Made by a program: the position numbers and the translations under genes. A stretch of DNA of 52,048 nt from JBBRNH01 sp038230415 (lineage in GTDB: Bacteria; Bacteroidota; Bacteroidia; Cytophagales; Spirosomataceae), in the NCBI GenBank assembly GCA_038230415.1, contig JBBRNH010000033.1, positions 1-52,048 of the forward strand, in the 5' to 3' direction. Positions within the stretch are counted from its first letter, which is position 1, and the number at the start of each line of letters is the position of its first letter. This document shows, piece by piece, positions 1 through 8,123 of the stretch. Below the pieces are notes generated by a model. That model was not told the DNA's origin, did no database searches, and saw nothing but the letters and a program-made list of their open reading frames with translations.

Positions 1-188
1 AACGTATTTTCGCCATCGTTTTTATCGCTTTTGTATTAATCGTAATTCTGATTACGATTGATATGGCGAGCAAAACCACCGCCCCCTGGAACCGGCGCAA
101 ACAGGTAGAACGCGCCCTGCCCGGTCAACGGGGCATCCCCGCTGACCCGCTCAAAATTGATACCACCAGGCTCGATTCGCTGAATTAA
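1..188 (+). CDS. C-terminal fragment of a membrane protein (5' cut by window edge)
   Basis: An open frame enters at base 3 and ends with TAA at 186-188, giving 61 visible residues. The first part is a hydrophobic stretch (FAIVFIAFVLIVILI) that looks like one membrane-spanning segment. It is followed by a polar tail of about 40 residues with basic residues and several prolines. The stop codon abuts, without a gap, the stop of the convergent aminotransferase gene. The tail does not identify a family. Function is unknown. Confidence 0.6.
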   Translation, partial: RIFAIVFIAFVLIVILITIDMASKTTAPWNRRKQVERALPGQRGIPADPLKIDTTRLDSLN

Positions 189-1373
189 TCACAACACCTC
201 CCCTAAAACACGCACCAGCACGGCCATGTCATCGGCATCGTTATACACGTTCGGCGATACCCGGATGGCCCGTCCCCGCGCCGACACCGATACTTGCCCG
301 GCCTGTAATGCCTGGCTCACGGCCAATGGCTCAACATGGTCGGGGAGCCACACGCCCACCAAGTGCTGGCACCGCCCGGCCCGGGGTTCAATGCGGCAAC
401 CGAGGGCTTCCAGCGCGGGCAGGGCCGGGGTCAGCAGGTCGTGGCAGTAGGTTTCAATCCGGGCGGGTTGCCAGTCGAGAAGCTGATTCAGCGCGGCTTC
501 GAGCATCGGTGCGTGGATAAAATGGCTCTGCTCACCCATGTTATAGCGGTAGGCTTTGGGGCGATAGGTGGGCTGATAATCGGTCAATCGGTGAAACTCA
601 TGGCTGTCAATCCGGCCCATCCAGGTTTCTTCGAGTGGAATGCCCCCGTCAAACGCTTCGCCAAAGTAGGCCAAACTGCTCGAATACGGCCCCATCAACC
701 ACTTATAACCCGCCACCACCAGCACATCGGGTCTGATACGGCTCAGGTCAAACGGCATGGCTCCCACCGCCTGCGTACCATCTACGGCAAGCCACGCACC
801 CACCGATTTTGCCCGTGCCGAAATCGCTTCCAGATCGAACCGGGTGCCATACATCCAATGCACCGGCGGGGCCACCACCAGCGCCGTATCGTCGTCAATT
901 GCCGAAAGAATAGCTACGTTCCAGGCATCGGCCAGCGGAAACGTGTCGGGCATGGCAACCGTTTCGACGCGCAAATTATACTCAGTCACCACGCGCTCCC
1001 AGGCATATACGTCGCTGGGAAATTCGTTGGCGATCTGCACAATTTTCTGCCCCCGCCGAAAGCCTGGTTTGTGGGGCAGGTTGCGGGCCACCACCGCCAT
1101 CGCGTAGGATACCGATGGCACAATGGCAATCCGGTCTGAATCGGGGTTGTTGATGAGTTGTGAGAATAAGTGGCGAAGCGGCTCGGTGCTGCTGAAAAAC
1201 TCGCCCGGAGCCAACCCAAACGGATTCGTTTGCCGGTGAATAGCCGAAACGCCAGCCGTTTCGACAGCCTGACTGAACGGCCCCCGCGTGGCGCAGTTGA
1301 GGTAATGCCGGTCGGTGGGTAACAAAAACTGGTGCTTCTGGCAGGTGAGCAAAGTGGGTTGCTGGAGGGTCAT
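189..1373 (-). CDS. Aminotransferase class V-fold PLP enzyme
   Basis: A 394-residue protein of the class V aminotransferase / cysteine desulfurase-like superfamily. The likely PLP lysine lies in GYKWLMGP, preceded by the strand-turn AVDGTQAVGAMPFDL, whose Asp normally contacts the pyridine nitrogen. The C-terminal domain ends with SVSARGRAIRVSPNVYND, typical of the small domain of this fold. An ATG at 1371-1373 (MTLQQPTLL) fits the family N-terminus. The frame stays open a further 28 codons, but that extension is basic and hydrophobic and looks like translated leader. The substrate cannot be told from sequence; kynureninase-like and isopenicillin-N-epimerase-like members are related. It lies downstream of a flavin monooxygenase on the same strand, separated by about 220 bases that include a terminator, so it probably has its own promoter. 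Confidence 0.8.
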   Translation of the reverse strand: MTLQQPTLLTCQKHQFLLPTDRHYLNCATRGPFSQAVETAGVSAIHRQTNPFGLAPGEFFSSTEPLRHLFSQLINNPDSDRIAIVPSVSYAMAVVARNLPHKPGFRRGQKIVQIANEFPSDVYAWERVVTEYNLRVETVAMPDTFPLADAWNVAILSAIDDDTALVVAPPVHWMYGTRFDLEAISARAKSVGAWLAVDGTQAVGAMPFDLSRIRPDVLVVAGYKWLMGPYSSSLAYFGEAFDGGIPLEETWMGRIDSHEFHRLTDYQPTYRPKAYRYNMGEQSHFIHAPMLEAALNQLLDWQPARIETYCHDLLTPALPALEALGCRIEPRAGRCQHLVGVWLPDHVEPLAVSQALQAGQVSVSARGRAIRVSPNVYNDADDMAVLVRVLGEVL

Positions 1374-1580
1374 ATCGGTATCAGGAATAAAAATTTTGAC
1401 TTTGTTGAAAAATAATCGTGCGAAAAAAACTTTGGCACGAGGTTTGATAATACTCAACTGATGAAAATACCAGGCACTGATGCTGAACAGATTACCGGGC
1501 AGCAGTCACCGATTCATCATCATGAACGAGAAGCATAAGTGAGTATAATGTGGTTTGGATTAGGGTTAACAGGTGTTCAG

Positions 1581-1617
1581 AGTCCCCGCTATCAATTGAC
1601 GGCGGGGACTTTTTTTG
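1581..1617. terminator. Hairpin terminator at the end of the flavin monooxygenase gene
   Basis: A perfect 9-bp stem (AGTCCCCGC with GCGGGGACT, 12-base loop) is followed on the plus strand by seven T. On the minus strand it is preceded by A-rich codons and embeds the monooxygenase stop codon. It could act in both directions. Confidence 0.65.
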
Positions 1618-3097
1618 CCCGTACCAGCGCGTAATCTGCCGGGTTTACCCGTTTGGTCAGTTTGCGATAGGTAACGGTCAGGGCGGGCCATATCGTGGTG
1701 ATTTTGCCCCGCGAATCCTGATACCAGCTTTGGCAACCCGAAGCCCACACGGTTTTCTGCAACTGTGCCTGTAAATCGGCATTGTGGGCCTGCTGCACGT
1801 CGGGCTTCACGTCTAAAAACGCATCCGGCCCGGCGGTGTCCAATACATCCAGGCAATCCATTATATAGTTCATCTGCGACTCGATCATATGGATAATCGA
1901 GTTGTGGCCGAGGCCCGTGTTTGGCCCAACCAGAAAGAACAGGTTTGGGTAGCCCGATGTCGTGATGCCATAATAGGCTTCGGGGCCGGTTTTGGCCCAT
2001 TCGTCAAACAGCACCCGGCCTTCACGCCCCACAATATGCAGGTCGGCAATAATGTCGGCGGCCACAAAGCCCGTACCAAAAATTAGTACGTCGGTCGGGT
2101 GCATTTTTCCGTCTGTTGTCACGATGCCCGTTGGTGTGACTTCGGCAATCCGCTCCGTTTCGAGCGAGACGTTGGGTCGCGTCAGGGCGGGGTAATAATC
2201 ATTGGAGACGAGAACGCGCTTACAGCCAAGCTGGTAATTGGGCGTGAGTTTTCGGCGGAGTTCAGGGGCTGTGATCTGGCTTTCGAGGTGTTTCAGGGCG
2301 GTTTCGGTGCCGAGTTTGCTGATGGTCTTGTTGCCCAGAAATCCCGTTCCGACCAACTCGTTGAGCCAGTAAATCAGCGAGCGTTTTGCTTGTTGAGCAA
2401 CAGGCAAAGCAGTGAATAACCGCTTTTCCCACGCCTTGATGGGCCGGTCGGGTTTGGGCGTGATGTAGGGCGGAGTCCGCTGAAAAACAGTCAGTTGCCC
2501 GGCAATCGGCGCAATTTCCGGCACTATTTGAATTGCGCTGGCCCCGGTGCCAATCACGGCTACGCGCTTGCCGGTCAGGTCGCAACTGTGATCCCAGTTT
2601 GACGAATGAAACGCTTTGCCGCCGAAAGTCTCTAACCCCTTGATTTTGGGGATGCTGGGGCGGTTGAGCGGCCCGGTGGCTCCAATCACGGCGCGGGCGG
2701 TGGTTTGCTGCCCGGCCCGGTCGGTAAGCGTCCACCGGCCTGTTTCTTCCGAAAACTCGGTGCGGATAATTTCGGTGTTGTACCGGATGTGCGGAGCAAG
2801 GCCAAATTTGCTGACCGTCTCGACGAGGTACTGCTGAATTTCGGGCTGTTTCGAGTACACCCGCGACCAGCCGGGATTTGGATTAAACGAAAACGAATAC
2901 AGGTGAGACCGAACATCACACCCGCAACCGGGGTAGGTATTGTCGCGCCAGGTGCCGCCAACGGCAGCCGCCCGCTCAAAGACGATGAACGACGGGTTAC
3001 CCCTTTCCTGGAGCCGGACAGCAGCCGCCAGCCCCGAAAAACCGGCTCCGATAATGGCAACATCAACGGTAGAAATAGGAGCGGTCAGGACGGTCAT
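1592..3097 (-). CDS. Flavin-containing (Baeyer-Villiger type) monooxygenase
   Basis: A 501-residue FAD/NADPH enzyme. The FAD-binding Rossmann motif GAGFSG lies close to the N-terminus. The fingerprint FGGKAFHSSNWD fits the FxGxxxHxxxW pattern that marks Baeyer-Villiger and N-hydroxylating class B monooxygenases. The second nucleotide motif, VAVIGTGASAIQI, binds NADPH. Length is normal. The start chosen is the ATG at 3095-3097, just ahead of the first beta strand; upstream codons look non-coding. The gene begins only four bases after the stop of the PD-(D/E)XK-like gene, so the two are probably co-transcribed. Known family members insert oxygen into ketones or hydroxylate soft nucleophiles; the substrate here is unknown. 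Confidence 0.85.
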   Translation of the reverse strand: MTVLTAPISTVDVAIIGAGFSGLAAAVRLQERGNPSFIVFERAAAVGGTWRDNTYPGCGCDVRSHLYSFSFNPNPGWSRVYSKQPEIQQYLVETVSKFGLAPHIRYNTEIIRTEFSEETGRWTLTDRAGQQTTARAVIGATGPLNRPSIPKIKGLETFGGKAFHSSNWDHSCDLTGKRVAVIGTGASAIQIVPEIAPIAGQLTVFQRTPPYITPKPDRPIKAWEKRLFTALPVAQQAKRSLIYWLNELVGTGFLGNKTISKLGTETALKHLESQITAPELRRKLTPNYQLGCKRVLVSNDYYPALTRPNVSLETERIAEVTPTGIVTTDGKMHPTDVLIFGTGFVAADIIADLHIVGREGRVLFDEWAKTGPEAYYGITTSGYPNLFFLVGPNTGLGHNSIIHMIESQMNYIMDCLDVLDTAGPDAFLDVKPDVQQAHNADLQAQLQKTVWASGCQSWYQDSRGKITTIWPALTVTYRKLTKRVNPADYALVRAKKVPAVN

Positions 3098-3101
3098 TCG
3101 G

Positions 3102-3740
3102 CTAACGGGATAAGATAAGTTCTTTAAGTTTACGCAGGATAAAAACGATTTGAAGCAGGTCTCCACGTTCTACCGAGTTGAATGTATAGCTTGAATAATA
3201 GGTTTTATCCAGCAAAATAGCAAACTCCCAGAAACTGCCCGTAAGCCACGCCCCATAAATTGGCTTCTGGTCATTGTTAAGGTGTTGAGCAATGAGCATC
3301 GAAGCTAACATCTGGCCCTCTGGGTCGTTCTGAGTCCGTTTTCTGCGCTTAAACTCCTGCAAAAAAAAGTAGGGAAGACGCGGAGATGATAACCCAAGTG
3401 GTGAGGCAACTAAGCAATCGCAGGTTACGGAAAGGCGTTTATGGTCAATCTCTGCTGATAATTCCCGTTCAAAAAAGGTGCTGATTTTTCCCTCTTCTTC
3501 TATGTCAGCAATGTAAAACAAGAAACTGATGACTTTCATCTTCACTTCTTCTTCATTCCAGCCCCCTACTCTTTTATACGATTGCAGATATATATCTTCT
3601 AAAAGTACCGCCTGATTAGGGGTCAGTTCACTTTTAGCATTAATCCATTCCTCAATTTGAGGACCACCATAAACCTTTTCAAGCTGAAATGCATCAAGCA
3701 ATACGTCAGTGTCTGTTGCTATTTTTCTTGCAGGTTCCAT
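3102..3740 (-). CDS. PD-(D/E)XK nuclease-like hypothetical protein
   Basis: A 212-residue protein with no signal peptide or membrane segment. The best landmark is PYFFLQEFKRRK in the second half, an E-x-K that would sit on the third core strand of a PD-(D/E)XK fold. It is followed by DPEGQMLASMLIAQ, an amphipathic helix, and then PIYGAWLTGSFWEFAIL, two short strands ending the core. This order is what I know from small restriction-endonuclease-like proteins common in Bacteroidota. An upstream catalytic Asp is not clear, so it may be inactive. The gene is followed after four bases by the flavin monooxygenase and lies downstream of the NtrC-type regulator on the same strand (22-base gap). Its role is unknown. 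Confidence 0.55.
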   Translation of the reverse strand: MEPARKIATDTDVLLDAFQLEKVYGGPQIEEWINAKSELTPNQAVLLEDIYLQSYKRVGGWNEEEVKMKVISFLFYIADIEEEGKISTFFERELSAEIDHKRLSVTCDCLVASPLGLSSPRLPYFFLQEFKRRKRTQNDPEGQMLASMLIAQHLNNDQKPIYGAWLTGSFWEFAILLDKTYYSSYTFNSVERGDLLQIVFILRKLKELILSR

Positions 3741-3761
3741 TGGGTTTTCTCAAACGACGTG

Positions 3762-5246
3762 TCACAGATTAATATCGTAGGCTTTGAGTTTGTTATACAG
3801 CGTTTTACGGTCAATGTTGAGTACTTCGGCGGCTTTGGTTTTATTGTAGCCGGTTTTTTCCAGGACTTTCAAAATCGCCATGCGCTCGGCATTTTCAGAA
3901 ACCATTTTCAGGTTGGCCCCGCCCGTTTGCTGAATCACCGGCATGGCCCCCCGGAGCGGGTCGCCAAAGAGCGAATCACCGCCGTTACCGGGTTCGGGCG
4001 AGAGATAGGTCGGGTGAATAATCTCATTCGGCAGCACGTCAACCGGCACATAATCGCCGGGGGTAAGCAGCACCGACCGTTTCACCACGTTTTGTAACTC
4101 GCGCAGGTTGCCGTGCCAGTAATAATCGCGGAGTTTGTCGCGGGCTTCGTCCGAAAAGCCCAGCACGTCTTTTTCGAGTTGCTGATTGGCGAGTTCCAGA
4201 AAATGCTCGGCAAAAATCATGATGTCACTCCGGCGTTCGCGCAGGGGGGTAAGCTCGATGCGGAATTCATCAATGCGGTGAAAAATATCCTCACGGAACC
4301 GGCCCTGCCGCACAGCCTCGCGGAGTTCTTCGTTGGTGGCGCAGATAATTCGGACATCAACCGGCGTATCGGTATTGCTGCCCACCCGCCTGATTTTGCG
4401 CTCCTGCAACACCCGCAGCAGTTTAATCTGGTTATCGTAGGATAAATTACCGATCTCGTCGAGAAACAGCGTACCGCCGTTGGCGTATTCAAAACTACCG
4501 GCCTTGTCAGACATGGCACCCGTAAACGCGCCCTTCACGTGGCCGAACAACTCGCTGCCCGCTAATTCTTTCGACAACGCTCCGCAGTCAATCGCCACAA
4601 AGGGTTTGTCGGCCCGTTTACTTTTGAGGTGAATGGCATTGGCAACAAATTCTTTGCCGGTGCCGGTCTCGCCCATGATAATGACCGACATATTCGTCGG
4701 CGCAATCAGGTCAATGTGTTTCTGAAGCTGGTCAGCGGCTTTGCTCTTGCCAAAGATGAACCGTTTGCCGTTTGCCGTGATACCGCTGTTTTTAGTGCGT
4801 CCGTTGGGTTTGGCGACTGTAGTATCCGCTTTTGCATCGGTATTCGATGAGGCACGGTTCGTGGCGGGTTGGGTCAGTGTCTGTTCCCGTTTGTCGAGGG
4901 CGGCCTTGATCGTGTACAGAATCTCGTCGGGATACAGCGGCTTGGTCACGTAGTCGTGTGCGCCGTACCGAACGGCCTGCACCGCCACCCGCACGTCAGA
5001 ATAGCCCGCTATAATAATCACCGCCGTTGCCGGGTTCAGTACCTTAATGCGCCGGAGCATTTCCAGTCCGTCAATATCGGGTAGTTTAAAGTCACAGATC
5101 ACCAGGTCAAATGATTCCCGCCGAATCAGAGCCAGGCCGTCTTCGCCCCGCAGCACCGAGGCTGTTTTATAGCCCTGCTTGCCGAGATACCGTTCGAGCA
5201 ACAGACAGATGTCGTTATTATCGTCAATGATTAGTATTTTTTCCAT
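3762..5246 (-). CDS. Sigma-54-dependent response regulator (NtrC family)
   Basis: A 494-residue regulator with three domains. The receiver domain (about 1-120) has the acidic pair near D8-D9, the phospho-acceptor D52 and the conserved K102. The AAA+ sigma-54 interaction domain (about 165-400) has Walker A GETGTGKE (192-199), the sigma-54 contact loop GAFTGA (239-244) and Walker B TLFLDE (259-264). The C-terminus is a Fis-type helix-turn-helix (NKTKAAEVLNIDRKTLYNKL). Proteins of this type activate promoters read by RpoN after phosphorylation. No cognate kinase is adjacent. The upstream gene on the same strand is a single-domain receiver, separated by a long inverted repeat. The plus-strand tail overlaps no other gene. 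Confidence 0.95.
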   Translation of the reverse strand: MEKILIIDDNNDICLLLERYLGKQGYKTASVLRGEDGLALIRRESFDLVICDFKLPDIDGLEMLRRIKVLNPATAVIIIAGYSDVRVAVQAVRYGAHDYVTKPLYPDEILYTIKAALDKREQTLTQPATNRASSNTDAKADTTVAKPNGRTKNSGITANGKRFIFGKSKAADQLQKHIDLIAPTNMSVIIMGETGTGKEFVANAIHLKSKRADKPFVAIDCGALSKELAGSELFGHVKGAFTGAMSDKAGSFEYANGGTLFLDEIGNLSYDNQIKLLRVLQERKIRRVGSNTDTPVDVRIICATNEELREAVRQGRFREDIFHRIDEFRIELTPLRERRSDIMIFAEHFLELANQQLEKDVLGFSDEARDKLRDYYWHGNLRELQNVVKRSVLLTPGDYVPVDVLPNEIIHPTYLSPEPGNGGDSLFGDPLRGAMPVIQQTGGANLKMVSENAERMAILKVLEKTGYNKTKAAEVLNIDRKTLYNKLKAYDINL

Positions 5247-5316
5247 GTTGGTCGTGTACGGAGCGACATCTGCCGGGCTACTGATAACGTAACGTCAGTG
5301 AGCTATTAAACAGAAA

Positions 5317-5418
5317 GAGGTTTGGCCGTGACCGTTGTGCGATTTGGCAACTGACGGTCGGGGTCTTTTTTTCTGACCGTCAATTGCCGAACCGCACGGG
5401 TGGTCCCGGCCAAACCTC
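5317..5418. repeat. Long imperfect inverted repeat between two response-regulator genes
   Basis: The left arm (5317-5359) and right arm (5375-5418) are complementary over about 43 bases with only a few mismatches and a small gap. The outermost 12 bases, starting GAGGTTTGGCCG, are perfect and so are the innermost seven. The loop carries seven T on the plus strand. On the minus strand, the direction of both neighbouring genes, no T-run follows the stem. A simple terminator is therefore less likely than an attenuator, an RNA-processing site or a mobile hairpin element. Confidence 0.75.
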
Positions 5419-5437
5419 AACCGTTTGACAAATCTAC

Positions 5438-5812
5438 TTAAACCTGAATGGTTTGTAAAGCCGCTTCAACGGTTTTACGGGTAAAGGGCTTACCAATGAA
5501 GTGATCTGCTCCCTGATCGATGGCGCGTTTGCGTTCGGCTATCCCGTCGAACGCGCTAATCATCACCACTTTGGGTGTGATCTCGACCGTTTTTATCGTC
5601 GGCAGAAGATCAAAGCCCAGGCCGTCGGGCAGATTGAGGTCCAAAAATATTGCATCAAACTGTTGCGTACGGATGTACCTGCGGCCCTCTTCCAGAAAGT
5701 GGGCGCAGGTTGGCTGGTAGCCCAACCGGCGGAGCAGACCCGACAGCAACAGGCATATATCCTGCTCATCGTCAATGATCAGGATTCGTTTTGTGTTTAG
5801 TAGTCCCGTCAT
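5438..5812 (-). CDS. Single-domain response regulator
   Basis: A 124-residue stand-alone receiver domain (ATG at 5810-5812). The visible landmarks are the acidic pair in ILIIDDEQD, the phospho-acceptor Asp in AIFLDLNLPDG, the switch Ser in VVMISAF and the conserved Lys in HFIGKPF. There is no output domain, so it would act by protein contact or as a phosphorelay intermediate. The frame extends 24 codons further upstream, but that part is rich in Thr and Ala and lacks the fold. It reads toward the NtrC-type regulator and is separated from it by the long inverted repeat. Confidence 0.9.
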   Translation of the reverse strand: MTGLLNTKRILIIDDEQDICLLLSGLLRRLGYQPTCAHFLEEGRRYIRTQQFDAIFLDLNLPDGLGFDLLPTIKTVEITPKVVMISAFDGIAERKRAIDQGADHFIGKPFTRKTVEAALQTIQV

Positions 5813-6299
5813 GGCGGCTGGTCTGTTTAAATAGAGTTGAGCCGCAGCAGTTCCCGTTGTTGTCACCGTAGTAAGAGCGTTCAATGTTACGTCGTTAGTA
5901 TAGCATCATACAATATAGTGCCGAACCTGAACGCGGTGCAGCACAATTAGCCATAATTGGCTTCAATGTCCGGTATTAGAGCTTGTTAGATAAAAAAAAG
6001 TAGGTATCCGTGCCAGACCTGCCTCACTTAATCTAAGGTAAGCCGTGTCAATTCTCCCCATTAATCTCTACACGTGTAGATTTTTTTCTACACTTTCTCT
6101 ATTCTTCTTCTTTGGTATAAACCACTATTTTCGGTTAATCAGATACCCTTTTGGTCTCATTTACAGCCATTAACGCGCATTTGTCCACCAACACAGGTAA
6201 GGGCAAGCGTCTCTGGCACAGATTTTTCAATGATGGTATCCAGACGACAAGCACGAAGCGAATGTCGGGCAACTTCTGGTTTACTCAACAAACACAACA
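5813..6299. other. Intergenic region, divergent promoters
   Basis: About 490 bases between a minus-strand receiver gene and the plus-strand small membrane protein. I see no convincing coding frame. It contains a perfect 12-base palindrome (6068-6079) followed by an AT-rich run and a partial second copy (CTACAC). This is where promoters for both flanking genes must lie. Confidence 0.5.
6068..6079. promoter_or_regulatory. Palindrome CTACACGTGTAG, possible operator
   Basis: A perfect 12-base palindrome in the divergent intergenic region. The half-site CTACAC recurs after a short T-rich spacer. It resembles a binding site for a dimeric regulator, but no partner can be assigned. Confidence 0.35.
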
Positions 6300-6461
6300 A
6301 TGGGAAACATTCTTTACACTGTGGCCGTGATATTGGTTATTATCTGGCTTCTCGGCTTCTTCGGATTCGGTAGTTTCGGATTGGGTAATGTTATCCATAT
6401 CCTGCTGGTGATTGCCGTGATCGCGGTTGTTCTGCGACTGATTCAGGGTAGGGGCGTTTGA
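6300..6461 (+). CDS. Small membrane protein, lmo0937/DUF5670 family
   Basis: A 53-residue protein starting MGNILYTVAVILVIIW. It has two hydrophobic helices separated by the Gly/Phe-rich turn LGFFGFGSFGLGN and a short basic tail (RLIQGRGV). This is the characteristic layout of the lmo0937 (DUF5670) family of tiny inner-membrane proteins, often found in stress-related loci. It is followed by a terminator at 6531, so it seems to be a single-gene unit. Two YtxH-type proteins follow on the same strand, suggesting a local envelope-stress set. The function of the family is not known. Confidence 0.75.
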   Translation: MGNILYTVAVILVIIWLLGFFGFGSFGLGNVIHILLVIAVIAVVLRLIQGRGV

Positions 6462-6816
6462 CAAAAGACATTTTGGTGCCACAGTTGGCACCGGGCATTT
6501 TAGGTTAAGTACAAGTTACGGTGGGTACGGAATCCCGACATCAAGTTGAATGTCGGGATTTTTCTTGTTACCCCATTCAGCCCCCTTTGCTGATGCGACA
6601 CGCCCTAACAGACCACCGAGTCAGGTGTTGCCTTGCCCCGACATTGAGGAATTATTAGACCCTATCGGGGAAAAATTTACTCAAATTGTTGGTTTGGCAA
6701 AAAGTCAGAAATAGTATAACCTACTCATAATTAAACGATTAAAAGAAATTGCCGACTTTGGTACGGATTTTTCAATACGCTTTACCATTACCATCAGCAT
6801 TTAAAAATAGAACAAG
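6462..6816. other. Intergenic region with terminator and promoter of the YtxH gene
   Basis: 355 bases without a gene. It holds the terminator at 6531-6567 and, near 6751-6764, a TGCCGACTTTG motif followed by GTAC. This closely resembles TGCCAACTTTG at 11897-11907 upstream of the structured RNA. Both end in the TTTG of a Bacteroidota -7 element, but no clear TTTG lies 19-20 bases upstream. No other coding signal is visible. Confidence 0.4.
6531..6567 (+). terminator. Intrinsic terminator after the small membrane protein gene
   Basis: A perfect 10-bp stem (AATCCCGACA with TGTCGGGATT, 10-base loop) runs into a T-rich tract on the plus strand. Confidence 0.75.
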
Positions 6817-7068
6817 ATGAAGGCATTACCCGGAATTTTAGTAGGATTGGCAATTGGCGCAGTGGTCGGTTTGCTGCTGGCTCCCGAAAGCGGCAAAAAA
6901 ACCCGCCGGAGCATCTCGAAAGAGTCTGATTCGTTTTTCGGCGATTTGCAGGATCAACTCCAGTCTGGTCTCGACAACATCCGCACCCAGTACGATGACT
7001 TCGTAGAAACGTCGGCCAAGCGGTCGAAGGAGGTTGTTGGCGAAGCAAAAAGGAAGGCTAAATTCTAA
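6817..7068 (+). CDS. YtxH domain-containing protein (short)
   Basis: An 83-residue protein. Residues 5-23 (PGILVGLAIGAVVGLLLAP) form one membrane helix with the Gly-zipper pattern typical of YtxH proteins. It is followed at once by the signature ESGKKTRR, then by an amphipathic, charged helix of about 55 residues. YtxH-like proteins are general-stress proteins anchored in the membrane with a helical tail outside or beneath it; the molecular role is unclear. A longer paralogue follows about 100 bases downstream on the same strand. Confidence 0.8.
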   Translation: MKALPGILVGLAIGAVVGLLLAPESGKKTRRSISKESDSFFGDLQDQLQSGLDNIRTQYDDFVETSAKRSKEVVGEAKRKAKF

Positions 7069-7164
7069 GCGACTCCGACCAATTACAGCCAAGTCTGATT
7101 ACACATACTCAACAACTCAACGGTTAATTCAGTAAATTTTTTCAACACAAACTAACAAACGATC

Positions 7165-7560
7165 ATGCGTAGCACACGAGATTTTCTGACTGGCATCCTG
7201 ACGGGTGTAGCCATTGGCATCCTGACAGCTCCCCGGAGTGGTAAAGAAACCCGCGATAAACTGACGGAAGAAGCGAACAAGCGTTCTGCCGACCTGAAAG
7301 ATCAGTGGGAGAAGGGTGTTGCTCAGGCAAAAGACACCTTCGAGCAGACGAAAACGCAGGTGCAGCAGGGCTTTGAGCAGGCAAAGGGGAAGGCCGAAGA
7401 CATGGCCGACAAAGCCAAGTCTGATTTCGACACGATGAAAGACAAGGCCGCTAACAAAGGTGAGCAGGCAAAAGAAAACTACAACGACAAAGTTGACGAG
7501 TTTGCTTACAAAGCTAAGAGTGGTATCGAAGATACCAAAGATGCAGTGAAGGCCTATTAA
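7165..7560 (+). CDS. YtxH domain-containing protein with long helical tail
   Basis: A 131-residue paralogue of the preceding gene. The N-terminal helix (FLTGILTGVAIGILTAP) is followed by the YtxH signature RSGKETRDKL. The remaining 95 residues are almost entirely charged and amphipathic, with loosely repeated units (QAKDTFEQTK, QAKGKAEDMADKAK, KSDFDTMKDKA). They look like the helical repeats of LEA/apolipophorin-type stress proteins. This suggests a membrane-anchored, desiccation- or envelope-stress-related scaffold. The gene is followed by a strong terminator. Confidence 0.8.
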   Translation: MRSTRDFLTGILTGVAIGILTAPRSGKETRDKLTEEANKRSADLKDQWEKGVAQAKDTFEQTKTQVQQGFEQAKGKAEDMADKAKSDFDTMKDKAANKGEQAKENYNDKVDEFAYKAKSGIEDTKDAVKAY

Positions 7561-7597
7561 TCGGCCCTGCCTATCAATTACTCAACGATATGAACAG

Positions 7598-7630
7598 AAA
7601 TCCCGGCCCCAAACAGGCCGGGATTTCGCT
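7598..7630 (+). terminator. Intrinsic terminator after the second YtxH gene
   Basis: A perfect 11-bp stem (AAATCCCGGCC with GGCCGGGATTT, 7-base loop) followed by a mixed T-rich stretch. It separates the YtxH genes from the convergent sigma-like gene and probably serves both. Confidence 0.7.
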
Positions 7631-7677
7631 TGTTTAGCTACCCGAAAGCGGTGCTTTAGTAGGACAGCCGCAACCGT

Positions 7678-7977
7678 TCAGATGCTGCCCTTAGCTGGCC
7701 TGCCGCCCGGCGTGATAACCGATTTTAGGGTGTCTGTTGGCAACCCTTCTGCACAAGCCAGCCTGACCAACCAGCCAAACGGGTGGTTAGCTATGTTATG
7801 TTGGCAGTCGGGGTGCTGCCAGGCGTTGGTGAAGGTATTAACCAGAATTGTTTGCGCCTGGGCAGCGGGCAGGTCAGCGACCAGAATAATTCCCCAGAGT
7901 TTCGGGGCATAGCGTGCATAAAAGGCATCGAATGTCTGCCTTCCGTGCGTTTGTGATTTGTTGAACAAGAATTTCAT
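7678..7977 (-). CDS. Region-2-only sigma-factor-like protein
   Basis: A 99-residue protein. Residues 17-75 (FDAFYARYAPKLWGIIL ... VNTFTNAWQHPD ... PFGWLVRLACAEGL) follow the pattern of ECF sigma region 2, the part that binds the core polymerase clamp and the -10 element. The region 4 needed for -35 recognition is absent; the frame stops after a short Pro/Gly tail, and there is no second half in another frame nearby. It could be a decayed sigma factor, or a small regulator that competes for core polymerase or needs a partner subunit. It is the last gene of the minus-strand cluster that includes the BLUF and receiver-Crp genes (gap about 146 bases). Confidence 0.55.
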   Translation of the reverse strand: MKFLFNKSQTHGRQTFDAFYARYAPKLWGIILVADLPAAQAQTILVNTFTNAWQHPDCQHNIANHPFGWLVRLACAEGLPTDTLKSVITPGGRPAKGSI

Positions 7978-8123
7978 AGTTAGTCAGTTAATGACCTGTC
8001 GTTGAAGCAAAACATAAAGTTCGTTGAGTCACTCCAACCTAACTATGACATTATACCCAATGAAACACATTATTTATCAGCCAGGAATATGATACTTGTC
8101 AGGTTTCTGCCTGATAAAATACC

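Noticed and set aside
336..1139. Long plus-strand frame opposite the aminotransferase
   Set aside because: It is the antisense shadow of a well-supported PLP enzyme and is rich in His/Arg with no domain.
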